Below are positions 45,807 to 54,651 of a stretch of 59,291 nucleotides of DNA, piece by piece. The stretch is from Mariprofundus sp. EBB-1 (GTDB taxonomy: Bacteria; Pseudomonadota; Zetaproteobacteria; Mariprofundales; Mariprofundaceae), in NCBI RefSeq assembly GCF_003665155.1, contig NZ_RCFQ01000017.1, positions 1 through 59,291 on the forward strand. The letters run 5' to 3'. Position 1 is the stretch's first letter. The number at the start of each line of letters is the position of its first letter. A model generated the notes under the pieces. The model searched no databases. It was given only the letters and a program-made list of their open reading frames with translations, and had not been told where the DNA came from. A program made the translations under genes and the position numbers.

Positions 45807-47045
45807 GTGACGAAACCCTTGAGTTTGAAGCAGTCCGTGTTGGCAGTGATCTCTATCATTGGCGGATTGATGCTGATGGCTGCAGCCATCGATCCAGGTC
45901 TGCCACTTGGCTACTGGGATCAACCATCGGCAAAAGTTCCATCTTCTCACAACTGGTCTGAACTTGAAAAAGATCTGCGTCCGGAGGCATGCGCACAATG
46001 CCATGCCGCTCAATTTAATGTCTGGAAAAAGAGTCTGCATGCGCACGCCTACTCACCAGGTCTAGTGGGGCAGTTTCCGGGCCAGGGGCTTGCCTATGCC
46101 AATGATTGTCTGGTGTGCCATGCACCCTTGAAAGAGCAACTTTATACAGATTCAACAGACATGGATGATTCGATTCTCTTGCGTCTGAAACATGCCGAAG
46201 GATTTGATGCTGATGCCGATTATGATGTGAATGATCCAGATGCTAAACGGCTCCCTCTGAGACACACCGGCGTGAGTTGTGCCGTTTGTCATGTACGTAA
46301 TGGCGATCGTTTCGGGCCACCACCCAGAGTGAGTGGAGCAGTAGGTAAACAAGATACTCCGGCCCATGGCGGGTTCACAGCTACCAAGGACTTTGAACAG
46401 TCGCAGTTTTGTGCATCATGCCATCAGTTTCCTGACTATATGGCAATTAATGGAAAACCTTTAGAAAACACCTTAACAGAATGGAAAAACAGCTCTTTTC
46501 CCGATAAAGGAGTAACATGTCAAGTCTGTCACATGCCGGATAGAGCCCATGAATTCAGAGGTATCCACGATCCAAAAATGGTCAAAAAGGGGCTCACTTT
46601 TTCACTCACTCAGCAAAAGAACAGTGTCTATTTCAGCATTGCATCCACATGGATAGGGCACGCATTTCCAACGTATGTCACACCCAAAGTGATTGTTGAA
46701 GCAGAAGCCTTGAACGGTAAAGGTAGCATCATTCAACATCAGCAGTGGGAGATCATTAGAGAGGTTGCTTACCAGGGTGATGGTTGGAAAGAGTTGCGTG
46801 ATACCCGCATCATGCCGGGTGAAACACGCCAGTTCTTACTCAATCCCTTACCAACAGACGCCCGCAGTGTGCGCTATAGGGTACGGGTGATTCCCGATAA
46901 TTTTTACAAAGGGATTTATGAGAGCCTGCTATCAGATGATCTGACTGCTGTAGCTGGAGCACATATTCGCAAGGCCAATGAACAGACTGCTAAAAACGAT
47001 TATCTGCTCTATGAAGAGGTGATTACCCTTAACCAAGCGCATTGA
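45807..47045 (+). CDS. Pentahaem cytochrome c family protein
   Basis: 412 residues from a GTG start with GGAG five bases upstream. A single N-terminal membrane or signal segment (residues 10-28) comes first. Five haem-binding CXXCH motifs follow: CAQCH 62-66, CLVCH 101-105, CAVCH 158-162, CASCH 202-206 and CQVCH 238-242. The C-terminal 150 residues lack haem motifs. It fits the cytochrome c554-like multihaem group in the periplasm. The redox partner is unknown, but the adjacent NPCNPC cytochrome is a candidate. Confidence 0.9.
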   Translation: MTKPLSLKQSVLAVISIIGGLMLMAAAIDPGLPLGYWDQPSAKVPSSHNWSELEKDLRPEACAQCHAAQFNVWKKSLHAHAYSPGLVGQFPGQGLAYANDCLVCHAPLKEQLYTDSTDMDDSILLRLKHAEGFDADADYDVNDPDAKRLPLRHTGVSCAVCHVRNGDRFGPPPRVSGAVGKQDTPAHGGFTATKDFEQSQFCASCHQFPDYMAINGKPLENTLTEWKNSSFPDKGVTCQVCHMPDRAHEFRGIHDPKMVKKGLTFSLTQQKNSVYFSIASTWIGHAFPTYVTPKVIVEAEALNGKGSIIQHQQWEIIREVAYQGDGWKELRDTRIMPGETRQFLLNPLPTDARSVRYRVRVIPDNFYKGIYESLLSDDLTAVAGAHIRKANEQTAKNDYLLYEEVITLNQAH

Positions 47046-47160
47046 TACTTGCTCTAGTGTTGTAGGCCACCATAATTCACTTCTTTATAAGAGAAGTGGT
47101 GAAGGCTTTACCGCATTACCAATCTTCTGATTTATCATACTCTTTCACCGGGACCCAACC

Positions 47161-48387
47161 ATGCAGGTACGCAAAGCAGCAATCGAATGTTTAAAGCAGG
47201 TCCTGCATAATGAGCAGAAGGCTGATGTTGTGATGCAACGTGCCGCAGCGCATCTGGAGCTACGCGATCGCAAATTACTGCATGAATGTGTTTACGGTGT
47301 ATTGCGCCGCAGTTTTTCTCTGGAAGCCGATTTTTCCCGCTTTATTAAAACCAAGCCCGACGATTTTACCTATGCCGCACTCGCAGTCGGCACCTATCAA
47401 TTGCGGCATATGCGTGTACCCGTACATGCCGCTGTCTCTGAAACAGTTTCGGCAATCAAGCAGCTCAGCCCTAAAGCCGCCCCGTTTGTAAATGCGGTGT
47501 TGCGCAAGGTGAGCGTGAACCAGGTACCTAAAAAACTCAAACCCAATCAGCGTGCCGAACTACCCAAGTGGATCTATGCCCAGTGGAGAGATGCCTTTGG
47601 CGCTGAAGAGGTACAATCACTCGGTGCCGCTCTAAAAACACCACCAAAACTCTCTTTAGCCCTGTTCGTAGGTCGGGATACCTGGATGGCTGAGGTTCAA
47701 GCATCCGGTATTGATGTAGAAGCAGGAGCTCTGTCGCCATTTGCCGTGTTATTGCCGTCTGGCACTGATGTCACGGCTCTACCCGGCTTTGATGCTGGTG
47801 CATTCACTGTCATGGACCAGGCTGCACAGGCGGCAGTGATGGCGCTGAAACTACCGGATGACTTTGATGGTCTACTGCTTGATGTCTGTGCCGCACCCGG
47901 TGGTAAAACAGCCCTGTTAGCGCATCGTTTTCCCAAGGCCCGCATCGTGGCAGTGGAACTGAGTGAAAAACGTATCCCCAGATTGCAGGAGAATTTGAAA
48001 CGCCTGCACTGTGAACATGTTGAGATTCTGCAAGGTGATGCGATGGAGCTTAGCTTTGAAGACAATAGTGTTGATGCCATCTTCCTGGATGCGGCCTGCT
48101 CTGCATCGGGTATCTTGCGTCGTCATCCCGATGCCAAATACCTTCAAAATCAGGAAGCGGTGAACAGACTCTCTCAGATTCAGGGTGCGATGATGAACGA
48201 ATCACTCAGGGTGCTAAAAGTCGATAACAGCATGATCTATGCTGTCTGTTCGATTCATACGCAGGAGAATGAAGAAGTATTTGATGGCTTGAAGCATACC
48301 CTCACCATCACTGACCAAACGCGATTGCTTCCAAGCATGGATCATGATGGTTTCTTCCATGCCTGCGTCACAAAGTGTGCCGCCTAG
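47161..48387 (+). CDS. rsmB: 16S rRNA m5C967 methyltransferase RsmB
   Basis: 408 residues. An N-terminal NusB-like domain is followed by the methyltransferase core with CAAPGGKT near 240-247, and the two cysteine motifs LDAACSASGILRRHP and YAVCSIHTQENE. The catalytic and release Cys are present, though the usual DAPCS reads DAACS here. It methylates C967 in 16S rRNA. Its end lies 35 bases before thiL. Confidence 0.9.
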   Translation: MQVRKAAIECLKQVLHNEQKADVVMQRAAAHLELRDRKLLHECVYGVLRRSFSLEADFSRFIKTKPDDFTYAALAVGTYQLRHMRVPVHAAVSETVSAIKQLSPKAAPFVNAVLRKVSVNQVPKKLKPNQRAELPKWIYAQWRDAFGAEEVQSLGAALKTPPKLSLALFVGRDTWMAEVQASGIDVEAGALSPFAVLLPSGTDVTALPGFDAGAFTVMDQAAQAAVMALKLPDDFDGLLLDVCAAPGGKTALLAHRFPKARIVAVELSEKRIPRLQENLKRLHCEHVEILQGDAMELSFEDNSVDAIFLDAACSASGILRRHPDAKYLQNQEAVNRLSQIQGAMMNESLRVLKVDNSMIYAVCSIHTQENEEVFDGLKHTLTITDQTRLLPSMDHDGFFHACVTKCAA

Positions 48388-48421
48388 TGCAACAAAATAA
48401 ATCTGTCAGCCAGTGCTTCTG

Positions 48422-49351
48422 ATGGCGGAAGGCGAATTTAAACTCATCAACCGCCTGTTTAAAGGTGCTGGTGGTAGTGCAAAAGGATTCACATCATTTG
48501 GTATTGGTGATGATGGCTCCATTCACAAACCGACAGCAGCTTGTGAGCTGGTGGTCAGTACAGATTCTTCGGTACAGAACGTACACTGGCCTGATGATTT
48601 CTCACTCGATAAGGCGGCTGATCGGGCTGTCTGTTCAGCCCTGTCCGATTTGGCTGCCATGGGTGCAGAACCTGTCTGCGTCTGGTTGAATGTGATGGCG
48701 GTTGATAGCACTGCGGTTGAGTTATTGGGGCAGGGCGCTACTGCTGCTCTAAGACGTTACGATGTTGAATTAGCTGGTGGAGACACGAGCAAAAGTGCCA
48801 CCAATGCGGTATCGGTTACGGTTGCAGGTGAACTGCCAGCAGGTAGCGCCATGCGCCGGGATGGAGCAAAAACGGGTGATGTCGTCTGGTTATGCGGTAA
48901 ACTGGGCTTTCATGCTGCCGGGCTAAAGCAGTGGTTTGATAAAGAGTACGATGGTCTATTCATTCAGCATTTCGAAACACTCACGCCGCAACTGCAAGCT
49001 GGTATCGCCTTGCGAGAGCGCGGTATCGCCTGCTGCATCGATGTTAGTGATGGTTTGTTGCAGGATGCAGAACACATTTGCCATGCATCAAAGATTGGCA
49101 TGGAACTTGAGATCAACAAGGTACCGGACTGGGCCTATCTCTCTGATCAACTGGGTGAATCGGCAGCACTGAACAACGTTATGCAGGGTGGTGAAGATTA
49201 TGCACTGCTCTTTACAGCGCCGGCGCATATGGCGTTCCCGGATGAACTGGCACTGAAGATCGGCCATTGCAGACAAAAGCCGGGCGTAGCTCTGTTGTTG
49301 AATGGCAAGAAAGTAGATATCGGGAGTAAAGGTTATGACCACTTCAGCTGA
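48422..49351 (+). CDS. thiL: Thiamine-monophosphate kinase
   Basis: 309 residues from the ATG at 48422. GIGDDGSIHKP near residue 25 has the Asp pair for Mg and phosphate, then STDSSVQNVHWP, SALSDLAAMGAEP and VELAGGDTS, all typical of ThiL. It phosphorylates TMP to thiamine diphosphate. It overlaps pgpA by 17 bases. No clear ribosome site precedes the ATG. Confidence 0.92.
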   Translation: MAEGEFKLINRLFKGAGGSAKGFTSFGIGDDGSIHKPTAACELVVSTDSSVQNVHWPDDFSLDKAADRAVCSALSDLAAMGAEPVCVWLNVMAVDSTAVELLGQGATAALRRYDVELAGGDTSKSATNAVSVTVAGELPAGSAMRRDGAKTGDVVWLCGKLGFHAAGLKQWFDKEYDGLFIQHFETLTPQLQAGIALRERGIACCIDVSDGLLQDAEHICHASKIGMELEINKVPDWAYLSDQLGESAALNNVMQGGEDYALLFTAPAHMAFPDELALKIGHCRQKPGVALLLNGKKVDIGSKGYDHFS

Positions 49352-49823
49352 TCAGCGTACAATCAATCATTGGATCGCAGCAGGTTTTGGCAGCGGCTGG
49401 TTACCCTCAGCACCGGGCACCTGGGGTTCAATTGCATCCCTGTTGCCAGCTTGGTTGATTATTGAGTATGCAGGCACAGACACGCTGCTCGTTGCTACGC
49501 TGATTGTTACCATTATTGGTTGCTGGGTATGTTATAAGGTAATACCGACCCTGAGCGGAGATAAAGATCCCGGCTGGATTGTCATTGATGAATGGGCTGG
49601 TCAATGGCTATGCCTTGCCATGCTTGTGCCTGAACTTGGTCATAGTGTTCAGACGTTGGTATTTGCTTTTATCGCATTTCGCCTGTTTGATATATTCAAA
49701 CCATGGCCTGTTTCGCTGGCTGAAAAACTGGGGGCTCCGTGGTGGTCTATCATTGCCGATGATCTGGTTGCAGGTGTGATGGGGGCCATTGCCGTTACCG
49801 TCTTGTTTCAGCTGCTTAGCTAA
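49335..49823 (+). CDS. pgpA: Phosphatidylglycerophosphatase A
   Basis: 162 residues. GFGSGWLPSAPGTWGS near the start and DPGWIVIDEWAGQW near residue 75-90 are the active-site signatures; IFKPWPVSLAEKL and WWSIIADDLVAG follow. It removes phosphate from phosphatidylglycerophosphate in the inner membrane. It is coupled to thiL and pncC, as often in proteobacteria. Confidence 0.94.
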   Translation: MTTSADQRTINHWIAAGFGSGWLPSAPGTWGSIASLLPAWLIIEYAGTDTLLVATLIVTIIGCWVCYKVIPTLSGDKDPGWIVIDEWAGQWLCLAMLVPELGHSVQTLVFAFIAFRLFDIFKPWPVSLAEKLGAPWWSIIADDLVAGVMGAIAVTVLFQLLS

Positions 49824-49825
49824 TA

Positions 49826-50818
49826 ATGTCCGCCTTGAAACCTTCTATTCAGGCTAGCTTGATCATCAGCGATGCCGGCCTGCAAAACCTGATGAGTGCA
49901 GGTATATCCACCGGCTGGCTTAGCGCATGGCTACAATTTGCGGGTGCAACGGATGTCAGTATTGGTTTGCTTGAGTCGGGTGCATGGAAAAACAGTAAGG
50001 CTGACATTCAGATATTTTTTGCTACAGAAGCAGAGCTGAATACTGTCGCTGAACCTTTTATTGAGGAAGTTCCGGGCACGCCGATCACTCTGGATAATCC
50101 AACACGTCACGCACTTCATTTTCAACATGATCATCATCAAACACTGTTATTGCCCATCGGTGAGATCGCCTATCAACGCAATAGCTGGCTGGCGGCGTTG
50201 AATAATGGAGAGCCGTTATTGCCGTTATATATTGCTGCCAGCGATGCGCTGCCGATTAAACTAGAGCCCGGTATGAGCGCCAGTTTGGATAAACCGGCAC
50301 AGATTCCATGCCTGAATAACGCCGGTTTGATGATTGAAGAACAGGTTATAAACACCCTGAAAGAAAAAGGAATATCGATTCGCACTGTGGAGTCCTGCAC
50401 AGCAGGTGGCATTGTATCACGCTTATGCCGCGTACCCGGTTCATCCGAGGTGGTGGATCGCAGCTGGGTCACCTATAGCAACCAGGCTAAGCAGGATGAG
50501 CTTGATGTTGATCCCGAATTGATCGAAGAGTTCGGTGCAGTCAGTCAGGATGTTGTGATAGCCATGGCCAATGGCGGGGTGGATGCCGGTGATTCAGATC
50601 AATTACATATCTGCATCGCCACCAGTGGCATCGCAGGCCCCGGTGGTGGATGCGCAGAAAAGCCGGTTGGCACCGTTTGGGTAGCCGTTGCACAAGATGG
50701 CCAGAGTACAACGAGTCGCTGTCTGCAATTACAAGGTGCTCGCCATGAAATCCAGAGCAGGGCAGTGATCCAGTCTCTGACTTTAATGTTACACAAACTT
50801 GAAAAATCAAAAGTCTGA
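49826..50818 (+). CDS. pncC: CinA-type nicotinamide-nucleotide amidohydrolase with unusual N-terminus
   Basis: 330 residues. The C-terminal 165 match CinA/PncC amidase: TVESCTAGGIVSRLCRVPGSSEVV, WVTYSNQAKQDEL and TSGIAGPGGG. This deamidates NMN. The first 160 residues have no MoaB-like CinA signature that I can see; they contain short repeats of AEL/LDNPTRH type and are unassigned. The gene starts two bases after pgpA. Full CinA proteins have an N-terminal pyrophosphatase, so this may be a diverged form. Confidence 0.8.
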   Translation: MSALKPSIQASLIISDAGLQNLMSAGISTGWLSAWLQFAGATDVSIGLLESGAWKNSKADIQIFFATEAELNTVAEPFIEEVPGTPITLDNPTRHALHFQHDHHQTLLLPIGEIAYQRNSWLAALNNGEPLLPLYIAASDALPIKLEPGMSASLDKPAQIPCLNNAGLMIEEQVINTLKEKGISIRTVESCTAGGIVSRLCRVPGSSEVVDRSWVTYSNQAKQDELDVDPELIEEFGAVSQDVVIAMANGGVDAGDSDQLHICIATSGIAGPGGGCAEKPVGTVWVAVAQDGQSTTSRCLQLQGARHEIQSRAVIQSLTLMLHKLEKSKV

Positions 50819-50911
50819 AATTAAAACCTAATATTTCTCTGATAAGTAAAATTAAGTACGCATTTTTCTGCTATACTCATACAGCATTGGGTAAGGGTTG
50901 GGAGAGATGAG

Positions 50912-51418
50912 ATGACCATACAATTTCTGAAAGGGCTGTCATGGAGCATGGTGTTGCTGCTGATGGGCCCTGCACTTTCATACGCTGGAAGCATTTATAA
51001 ATGCAAAGGGCCTGGAGCATTCGATTCAGTCGTTTGGCAAAATGAACCTTGTAATGCAGGGGAAGAAGTCAGCCATCGAAAAATGCATGATTACTCTGCG
51101 CATGATGCTTCAAAAGCAGGGCATGGCACATTGACGGCCGCCGAAGTAAGTAAATTGATCAGGTTTAAACAACTTGCTGTTGGCATGAGCAAAAAAGATG
51201 TGATTCGATCCTGGGGGCAACCTACAAAAACCGATATTTTGTTATCCAATACAGGCAAATCAGAAACGCTTATTTATGCGCAATATAAAAACACCCCAAT
51301 TGTGAGCATGAGCCTGCAAAGCATCGTTACAAATATACAGTATTCAACAACAATCGAGAAAGAAGTGAAGCCTGTTCGCACTTTTAATTATTCTGGTGGT
51401 GGCCCCTTTAGTAAGTGA
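50912..51418 (+). CDS. Exported DUF4124-like / SmpA-like protein
   Basis: 168 residues with a signal peptide cleaved near ALSYA-GSI. The N-terminal part (IYKCKGPGAFDSVVWQNEPC) resembles DUF4124, with two cysteines that may form a disulfide. The C-terminal part (LAVGMSKKDVIRSWGQPTKTD) resembles the BamE/SmpA fold. Periplasmic; function unknown. It starts 93 bases after pncC. Confidence 0.65.
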   Translation: MTIQFLKGLSWSMVLLLMGPALSYAGSIYKCKGPGAFDSVVWQNEPCNAGEEVSHRKMHDYSAHDASKAGHGTLTAAEVSKLIRFKQLAVGMSKKDVIRSWGQPTKTDILLSNTGKSETLIYAQYKNTPIVSMSLQSIVTNIQYSTTIEKEVKPVRTFNYSGGGPFSK

Positions 51419-51590
51419 ACTAAGGTGATAGGTAATCGTAACAAATTCCAAACTTTCCCCGATTAATTGGAAAATGATCGACTGCTACATGCGAAAACAC
51501 CGGAATGGAAAAGTGTCGGAATGTAGAGGACAAACACGATTTCCAGAGCCCTGTTTTGGGCAAATGCCTTATAATACAAAGGCTTTTTCA

Positions 51591-51823
51591 GTTGTGCACA
51601 TAACCTGTGTATAACTGTGTGGATAGAGTTCGTAAAAGGGGCTTTTTTAAGGCTTTATGACATACAACAGGTTGTTTGCATAAAATTTATGCATAAATAA
51701 TATATGCTTTTTAAAACAGTATGTTATGGATATATATTGCCAATATTATGATTCAATAATGAAATACTTTTTACTTTTTGTGACATCAACACGCTCCTGG
51801 TGGATAAGATCACTTATAAGTGA
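51591..51823. promoter_or_regulatory. DnaA-box-like cluster with AT-rich palindromes (possible replication origin or DnaA-bound region)
   Basis: TGTGTATAA at 51606-51614 is a perfect reverse-strand DnaA box (TTATACACA). TGTGGATAG at 51618-51626 and GGTGGATAA at 51799-51807 match eight of nine bases. A weaker one lies at 51595-51603. Between them is an AT-rich segment with GCATAAAATTTATGC (51679-51693), and then the perfect palindrome TCACTTATAAGTGA (51810-51823). It looks like an unwinding element beside DnaA boxes. No dnaA, gidA or parAB genes are near. Confidence 0.4.
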
Positions 51824-51951
51824 CTGATTTATAATAAAAACGCTGACTTAAGGGTTGATGAGGATATGAATCCAGTATTCACCACTGTTTACTTTTAAAC
51901 GTCTGAAAAAACGACGCATAAGGCTCTGGGAAATAATAGCTACAGAGAAAC

Positions 51952-51993
51952 AAAAAGGCCTGCCAGAAAAAGAGGAGGGGGCTGGCAGGCCTT
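51952..51993 (-). terminator. Terminator of the structured RNA
   Basis: AAGGCCTGCCAG and CTGGCAGGCCTT form a perfect 12-bp stem. On the minus strand it ends in a run of five T. It lies directly after the 3' arm of the RNA at 52010. Confidence 0.75.
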
Positions 51994-52004
51994 GGGGAGT
52001 TGTT

Positions 52005-52173
52005 TGTGCATTGCACTGGCGTTGTGACCTATATGAACTGAACCCTTACAAAAAGGTGGGCATCGCAACCTTGGTATTTGGTTTCCCAGTGCAGGGAATC
52101 GCACAACCAGAGTCTATAAATTCCCGATCAGTATTCATCGGCCCAGACATACAAGTCACAATGCCAGTGCAAC
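52005..52173 (-). ncRNA. Structured small RNA, probable 6S RNA (ssrS)
   Basis: On the minus strand the 5' arm 52173-52154 pairs with 52029-52010: 19 of 20 positions including two G-U. The helix continues for six more pairs, so a closing stem of about 26 bp is seen. Inside are an open region, a small CCTT/AAGG hairpin on the 3' side and a terminal hairpin with GGTT-GTGC/GCAC. This is the outline of 6S RNA, which mimics an open promoter and holds RNA polymerase. A -10-like TACAAT lies at 52183-52178. The primary sequence does not prove the family. Confidence 0.55.
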
Positions 52174-52177
52174 GAAC

Positions 52178-52183
52178 ATTGTA
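52178..52183 (-). promoter_or_regulatory. Possible -10 element for the structured RNA
   Basis: TACAAT on the minus strand ends five bases before the predicted 5' end of the RNA. A matching -35 element at correct distance is not clear. Confidence 0.35.
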
Positions 52184-52402
52184 ATAAACATAAAGCATAT
52201 CAGATGCCAAAATAAGATTTGTTGTGTATCAACGGTTTCTGGGGCAGTCGATGCATCATATGCGGCAAAAATATCACGCCACCGCAACAAACGGTAAGAT
52301 TTTCCTCACAAAGATAATCGTATGGTGTCACTGGAATAATGAGCTGGCTATGATCAGCTTATAGGCTGATAGTTATGCAATGAACGCACTGGAGAAGGGG
52401 TC

Positions 52403-52981
52403 ATGATTAAACGATACACATTGATAAAAATGCACATCATGATGGCCTCGGTTATTTTTCCAATGACGGTGATGTTTTTTATTACCGGTGTGCTTTATAT
52501 CTCCGATATCAAACCGGAGACTTCGACTGATAGCTTTCGTATTACTCTCGATCAACCCATGCAGCAGAATGCAGATAAACTAAAGCAGATTGCCAAAGAC
52601 GCACTGGCAAAACGCGAGATCAGTGCGCCGTTGGGCAGGGCCAAGTTAAAATGGGATTCCGATTTGGATATCTATTATCTCTTTTGGGACGGTGAAAATA
52701 GATGGCTCAAAATTCGCCCCTCCACGCGTGATCAGCATGTTGCAGTGATTAAAGTCTATACACCAAGCTGGTATGGGCGATTCATGAGTCTGCACAAAGG
52801 CAATGGAAAGGATTCATTCAACTATTCTGTCATCGCGATGGTGGTGGTGATGATGTTAACGATACTCAGCGGTACAATGATGGGCTTAAGTCTGCCCAAA
52901 CAACGTAAACGGGTGATCTATTCGATGCTAACGGGTACATTCCTGTTTCTTGCACTGGTGCTCTACAGCCAGTTTTTCTGA
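52403..52981 (+). CDS. PepSY-associated-type membrane protein
   Basis: 192 residues with one N-terminal membrane segment (about 13-35) and two at the C-terminus (about 145-190). A periplasmic domain lies between them. The first segment with a Thr-Gly-Ile-style turn (FFITGVLYISDIKP) and the layout resemble PepSY-associated membrane proteins, which often go with iron or electron-transfer systems. The match is weak. It ends 14 bases before lpxK. Confidence 0.5.
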   Translation: MIKRYTLIKMHIMMASVIFPMTVMFFITGVLYISDIKPETSTDSFRITLDQPMQQNADKLKQIAKDALAKREISAPLGRAKLKWDSDLDIYYLFWDGENRWLKIRPSTRDQHVAVIKVYTPSWYGRFMSLHKGNGKDSFNYSVIAMVVVMMLTILSGTMMGLSLPKQRKRVIYSMLTGTFLFLALVLYSQFF

Positions 52982-52995
52982 GGTTGAGGTAGAGG

Positions 52996-53988
52996 ATGAT
53001 GCTGCATCAGCGCATTGAATACATGTGGTGGAATACCAGGCGCGCCCCGAATCTGTTGCTTCGTGCTGTATCTTTTATCTATGCAGGCCTATCAAGGTTT
53101 GATCAGCAGCAGCGCCTGAAAAGGGCGGTTGCACCATCTATCCCGATGATATCCGTGGGCAATATTACCGTCGGTGGCAGTGGCAAAACGCCTTTTGTGG
53201 CATGGTTGGCGACTGCGTTAAAAAGAGAGGGTTTCCGTCCTGTACTCTTGTCGCGCGGTGATGGTGCCAACAACCAAACACCACATCTTATTTCACAATA
53301 CTCCAAAGCCCATGAAGTGGGCGATGAGGCTGTTCTTTTATATCGTTTAACAGATTGTCCGGTCATTGCCGGGCGCGATCGCATTGCAGGGGCCGCCCTG
53401 GCGGCTGACCATGGGGATATACTTATCCTCGATGATGGATTTCAGTATCGGCAGTTAACGCGTGTGTGTGATATCGTACTGGTGCCGGCGGAAGGGGTTG
53501 GTAATGGTTGTCTGTTACCGGCTGGCCCATTAAGAGAGCCCGTAAGTGCATTAGCTCGGGCAGATATTATTGTAAGGAGTGGCCTGGCTGAGGCTATCTC
53601 TTTATCAAACCAGCAAGAGTGGCACTGGTCCGCCTCGGCGGGACTGGTTCGGGACTGGAATGCTCAGGATGATGTGCTGCTGGAAGCATCTAAACCCATT
53701 CATCTGATTACTGGGATTGCGCGGCCTAAACGTGTGATCGCCGATCTTCAACGGCTTGGTTTTGATATTGCACAATATGATCGTTTTGCCGATCATCACG
53801 CTTATACACGGCAAGATGTTCAACAGCTGTTGCAAACACATCGCTCCATGGTGACCACCGCCAAGGATGCGGTGAAACTACTGCCTCTCTGGCCCTGTGA
53901 TATGCCCCTGTGGGTCCTTGAACAACAGATCGAAGCAGAAGATGGCCTTGTCGAACAGATCGTAAAAGTTATCAAAGTAAAAGCGTGA
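52996..53988 (+). CDS. lpxK: Tetraacyldisaccharide 4'-kinase
   Basis: 330 residues. SVGNITVGGSGKTPFVAWLA near residue 52-71 contains the P-loop, and DDGFQYRQL with LVPAEGVGNGCLLPAGPLREP is typical of LpxK. It phosphorylates lipid A disaccharide to lipid IVA at the inner membrane, so the organism makes lipopolysaccharide. The start is the ATG at 52996 or 52999. A small protein gene follows. Confidence 0.95.
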   Translation: MMLHQRIEYMWWNTRRAPNLLLRAVSFIYAGLSRFDQQQRLKRAVAPSIPMISVGNITVGGSGKTPFVAWLATALKREGFRPVLLSRGDGANNQTPHLISQYSKAHEVGDEAVLLYRLTDCPVIAGRDRIAGAALAADHGDILILDDGFQYRQLTRVCDIVLVPAEGVGNGCLLPAGPLREPVSALARADIIVRSGLAEAISLSNQQEWHWSASAGLVRDWNAQDDVLLEASKPIHLITGIARPKRVIADLQRLGFDIAQYDRFADHHAYTRQDVQQLLQTHRSMVTTAKDAVKLLPLWPCDMPLWVLEQQIEAEDGLVEQIVKVIKVKA

Positions 53989-53999
53989 TGGAGATATAG

Positions 54000-54200
54000 A
54001 TGGCAACAGATACACCTGATTACTATTTATACTGTGAGAGTTGTGACTTCTGCCAACACGTTGAGAAGGTGTTGCATAGAACGCCACTCACATCTGTCGA
54101 CGAACTTGTAGCGAATGTGAGTAGATTCCACTGTTCGGTATGCGGAGCAAAAAAAGTCATCATCAAAGAGAAAAAAGATGTGTCTGCGCTGGATTGGTGA
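54000..54200 (+). CDS. Small Cys-rich protein of unknown function
   Basis: 66 residues after GGAGAT at six bases. Five cysteines: CESCDFC near residues 12-18, and HCSVC near 45-48. This could be a zinc-ribbon. The Lys-rich end is KKVIIKEKKDVSALDW. The position 11 bases after lpxK suggests cotranscription. No family known to me. Confidence 0.6.
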   Translation: MATDTPDYYLYCESCDFCQHVEKVLHRTPLTSVDELVANVSRFHCSVCGAKKVIIKEKKDVSALDW

Positions 54201-54312
54201 AAGAGAAGTAGGGGGCGTACTAACTGTTCAGCTGCCCTAATACGTTGATGATCGATGCACACCATCGGATGTAACAGAGCAGCAAGCGGCATTTCCGAAT
54301 AGCAGGTATCTG

Positions 54313-54651
54313 ATGCTCTGCAATAATGAACAGGATAAAATTAATCAGGAACAGAGTGAAACAAAAACTAAAGAGGCTCATTCAGAAGAGGATCGCTTGC
54401 AGCGTTACTTTGAGCTTATACGTGTTGATCTATGTCTGATCACCAGCTGCGAGATGGGCGCTGCGTTATTAATTTATGATCTTAAATATCATCAGATGAT
54501 GTGGTCAGGTTTTATCCAGAAAACACTTCCCAGAAGTAATGAACGTTCACGCACATATTTCGCTGGCATGACAGTTTTATATATAACGAAACTGTTGAGC
54601 GAAACTATCCCGAAGCAGCAACTCAAGCTGATTAGCTTGAAGAAATTTTAA
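54313..54651 (+). CDS. Hypothetical protein (112 aa)
   Basis: 112 residues. A charged N-terminal 30 residues come first (Glu, Lys, Gln), then a more compact part with RYFELIRVDLCLITSC and MTVLYITKLL. It resembles nothing I recognise. The start follows no good ribosome site, so it may be a weakly expressed gene or not translated. Confidence 0.4.
   Translation: MLCNNEQDKINQEQSETKTKEAHSEEDRLQRYFELIRVDLCLITSCEMGAALLIYDLKYHQMMWSGFIQKTLPRSNERSRTYFAGMTVLYITKLLSETIPKQQLKLISLKKF

Larger units (their letters stand above)
51419..52402. other. Gene-free 984-bp region with DnaA-box-like sites and a structured RNA
   Basis: No ORF is supported on either strand. The left half has DnaA-box-like sites and AT-rich palindromes; the right half encodes a likely structured RNA on the minus strand. 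The last 200 bases before 52403 hold no recognised element. Confidence 0.6.
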
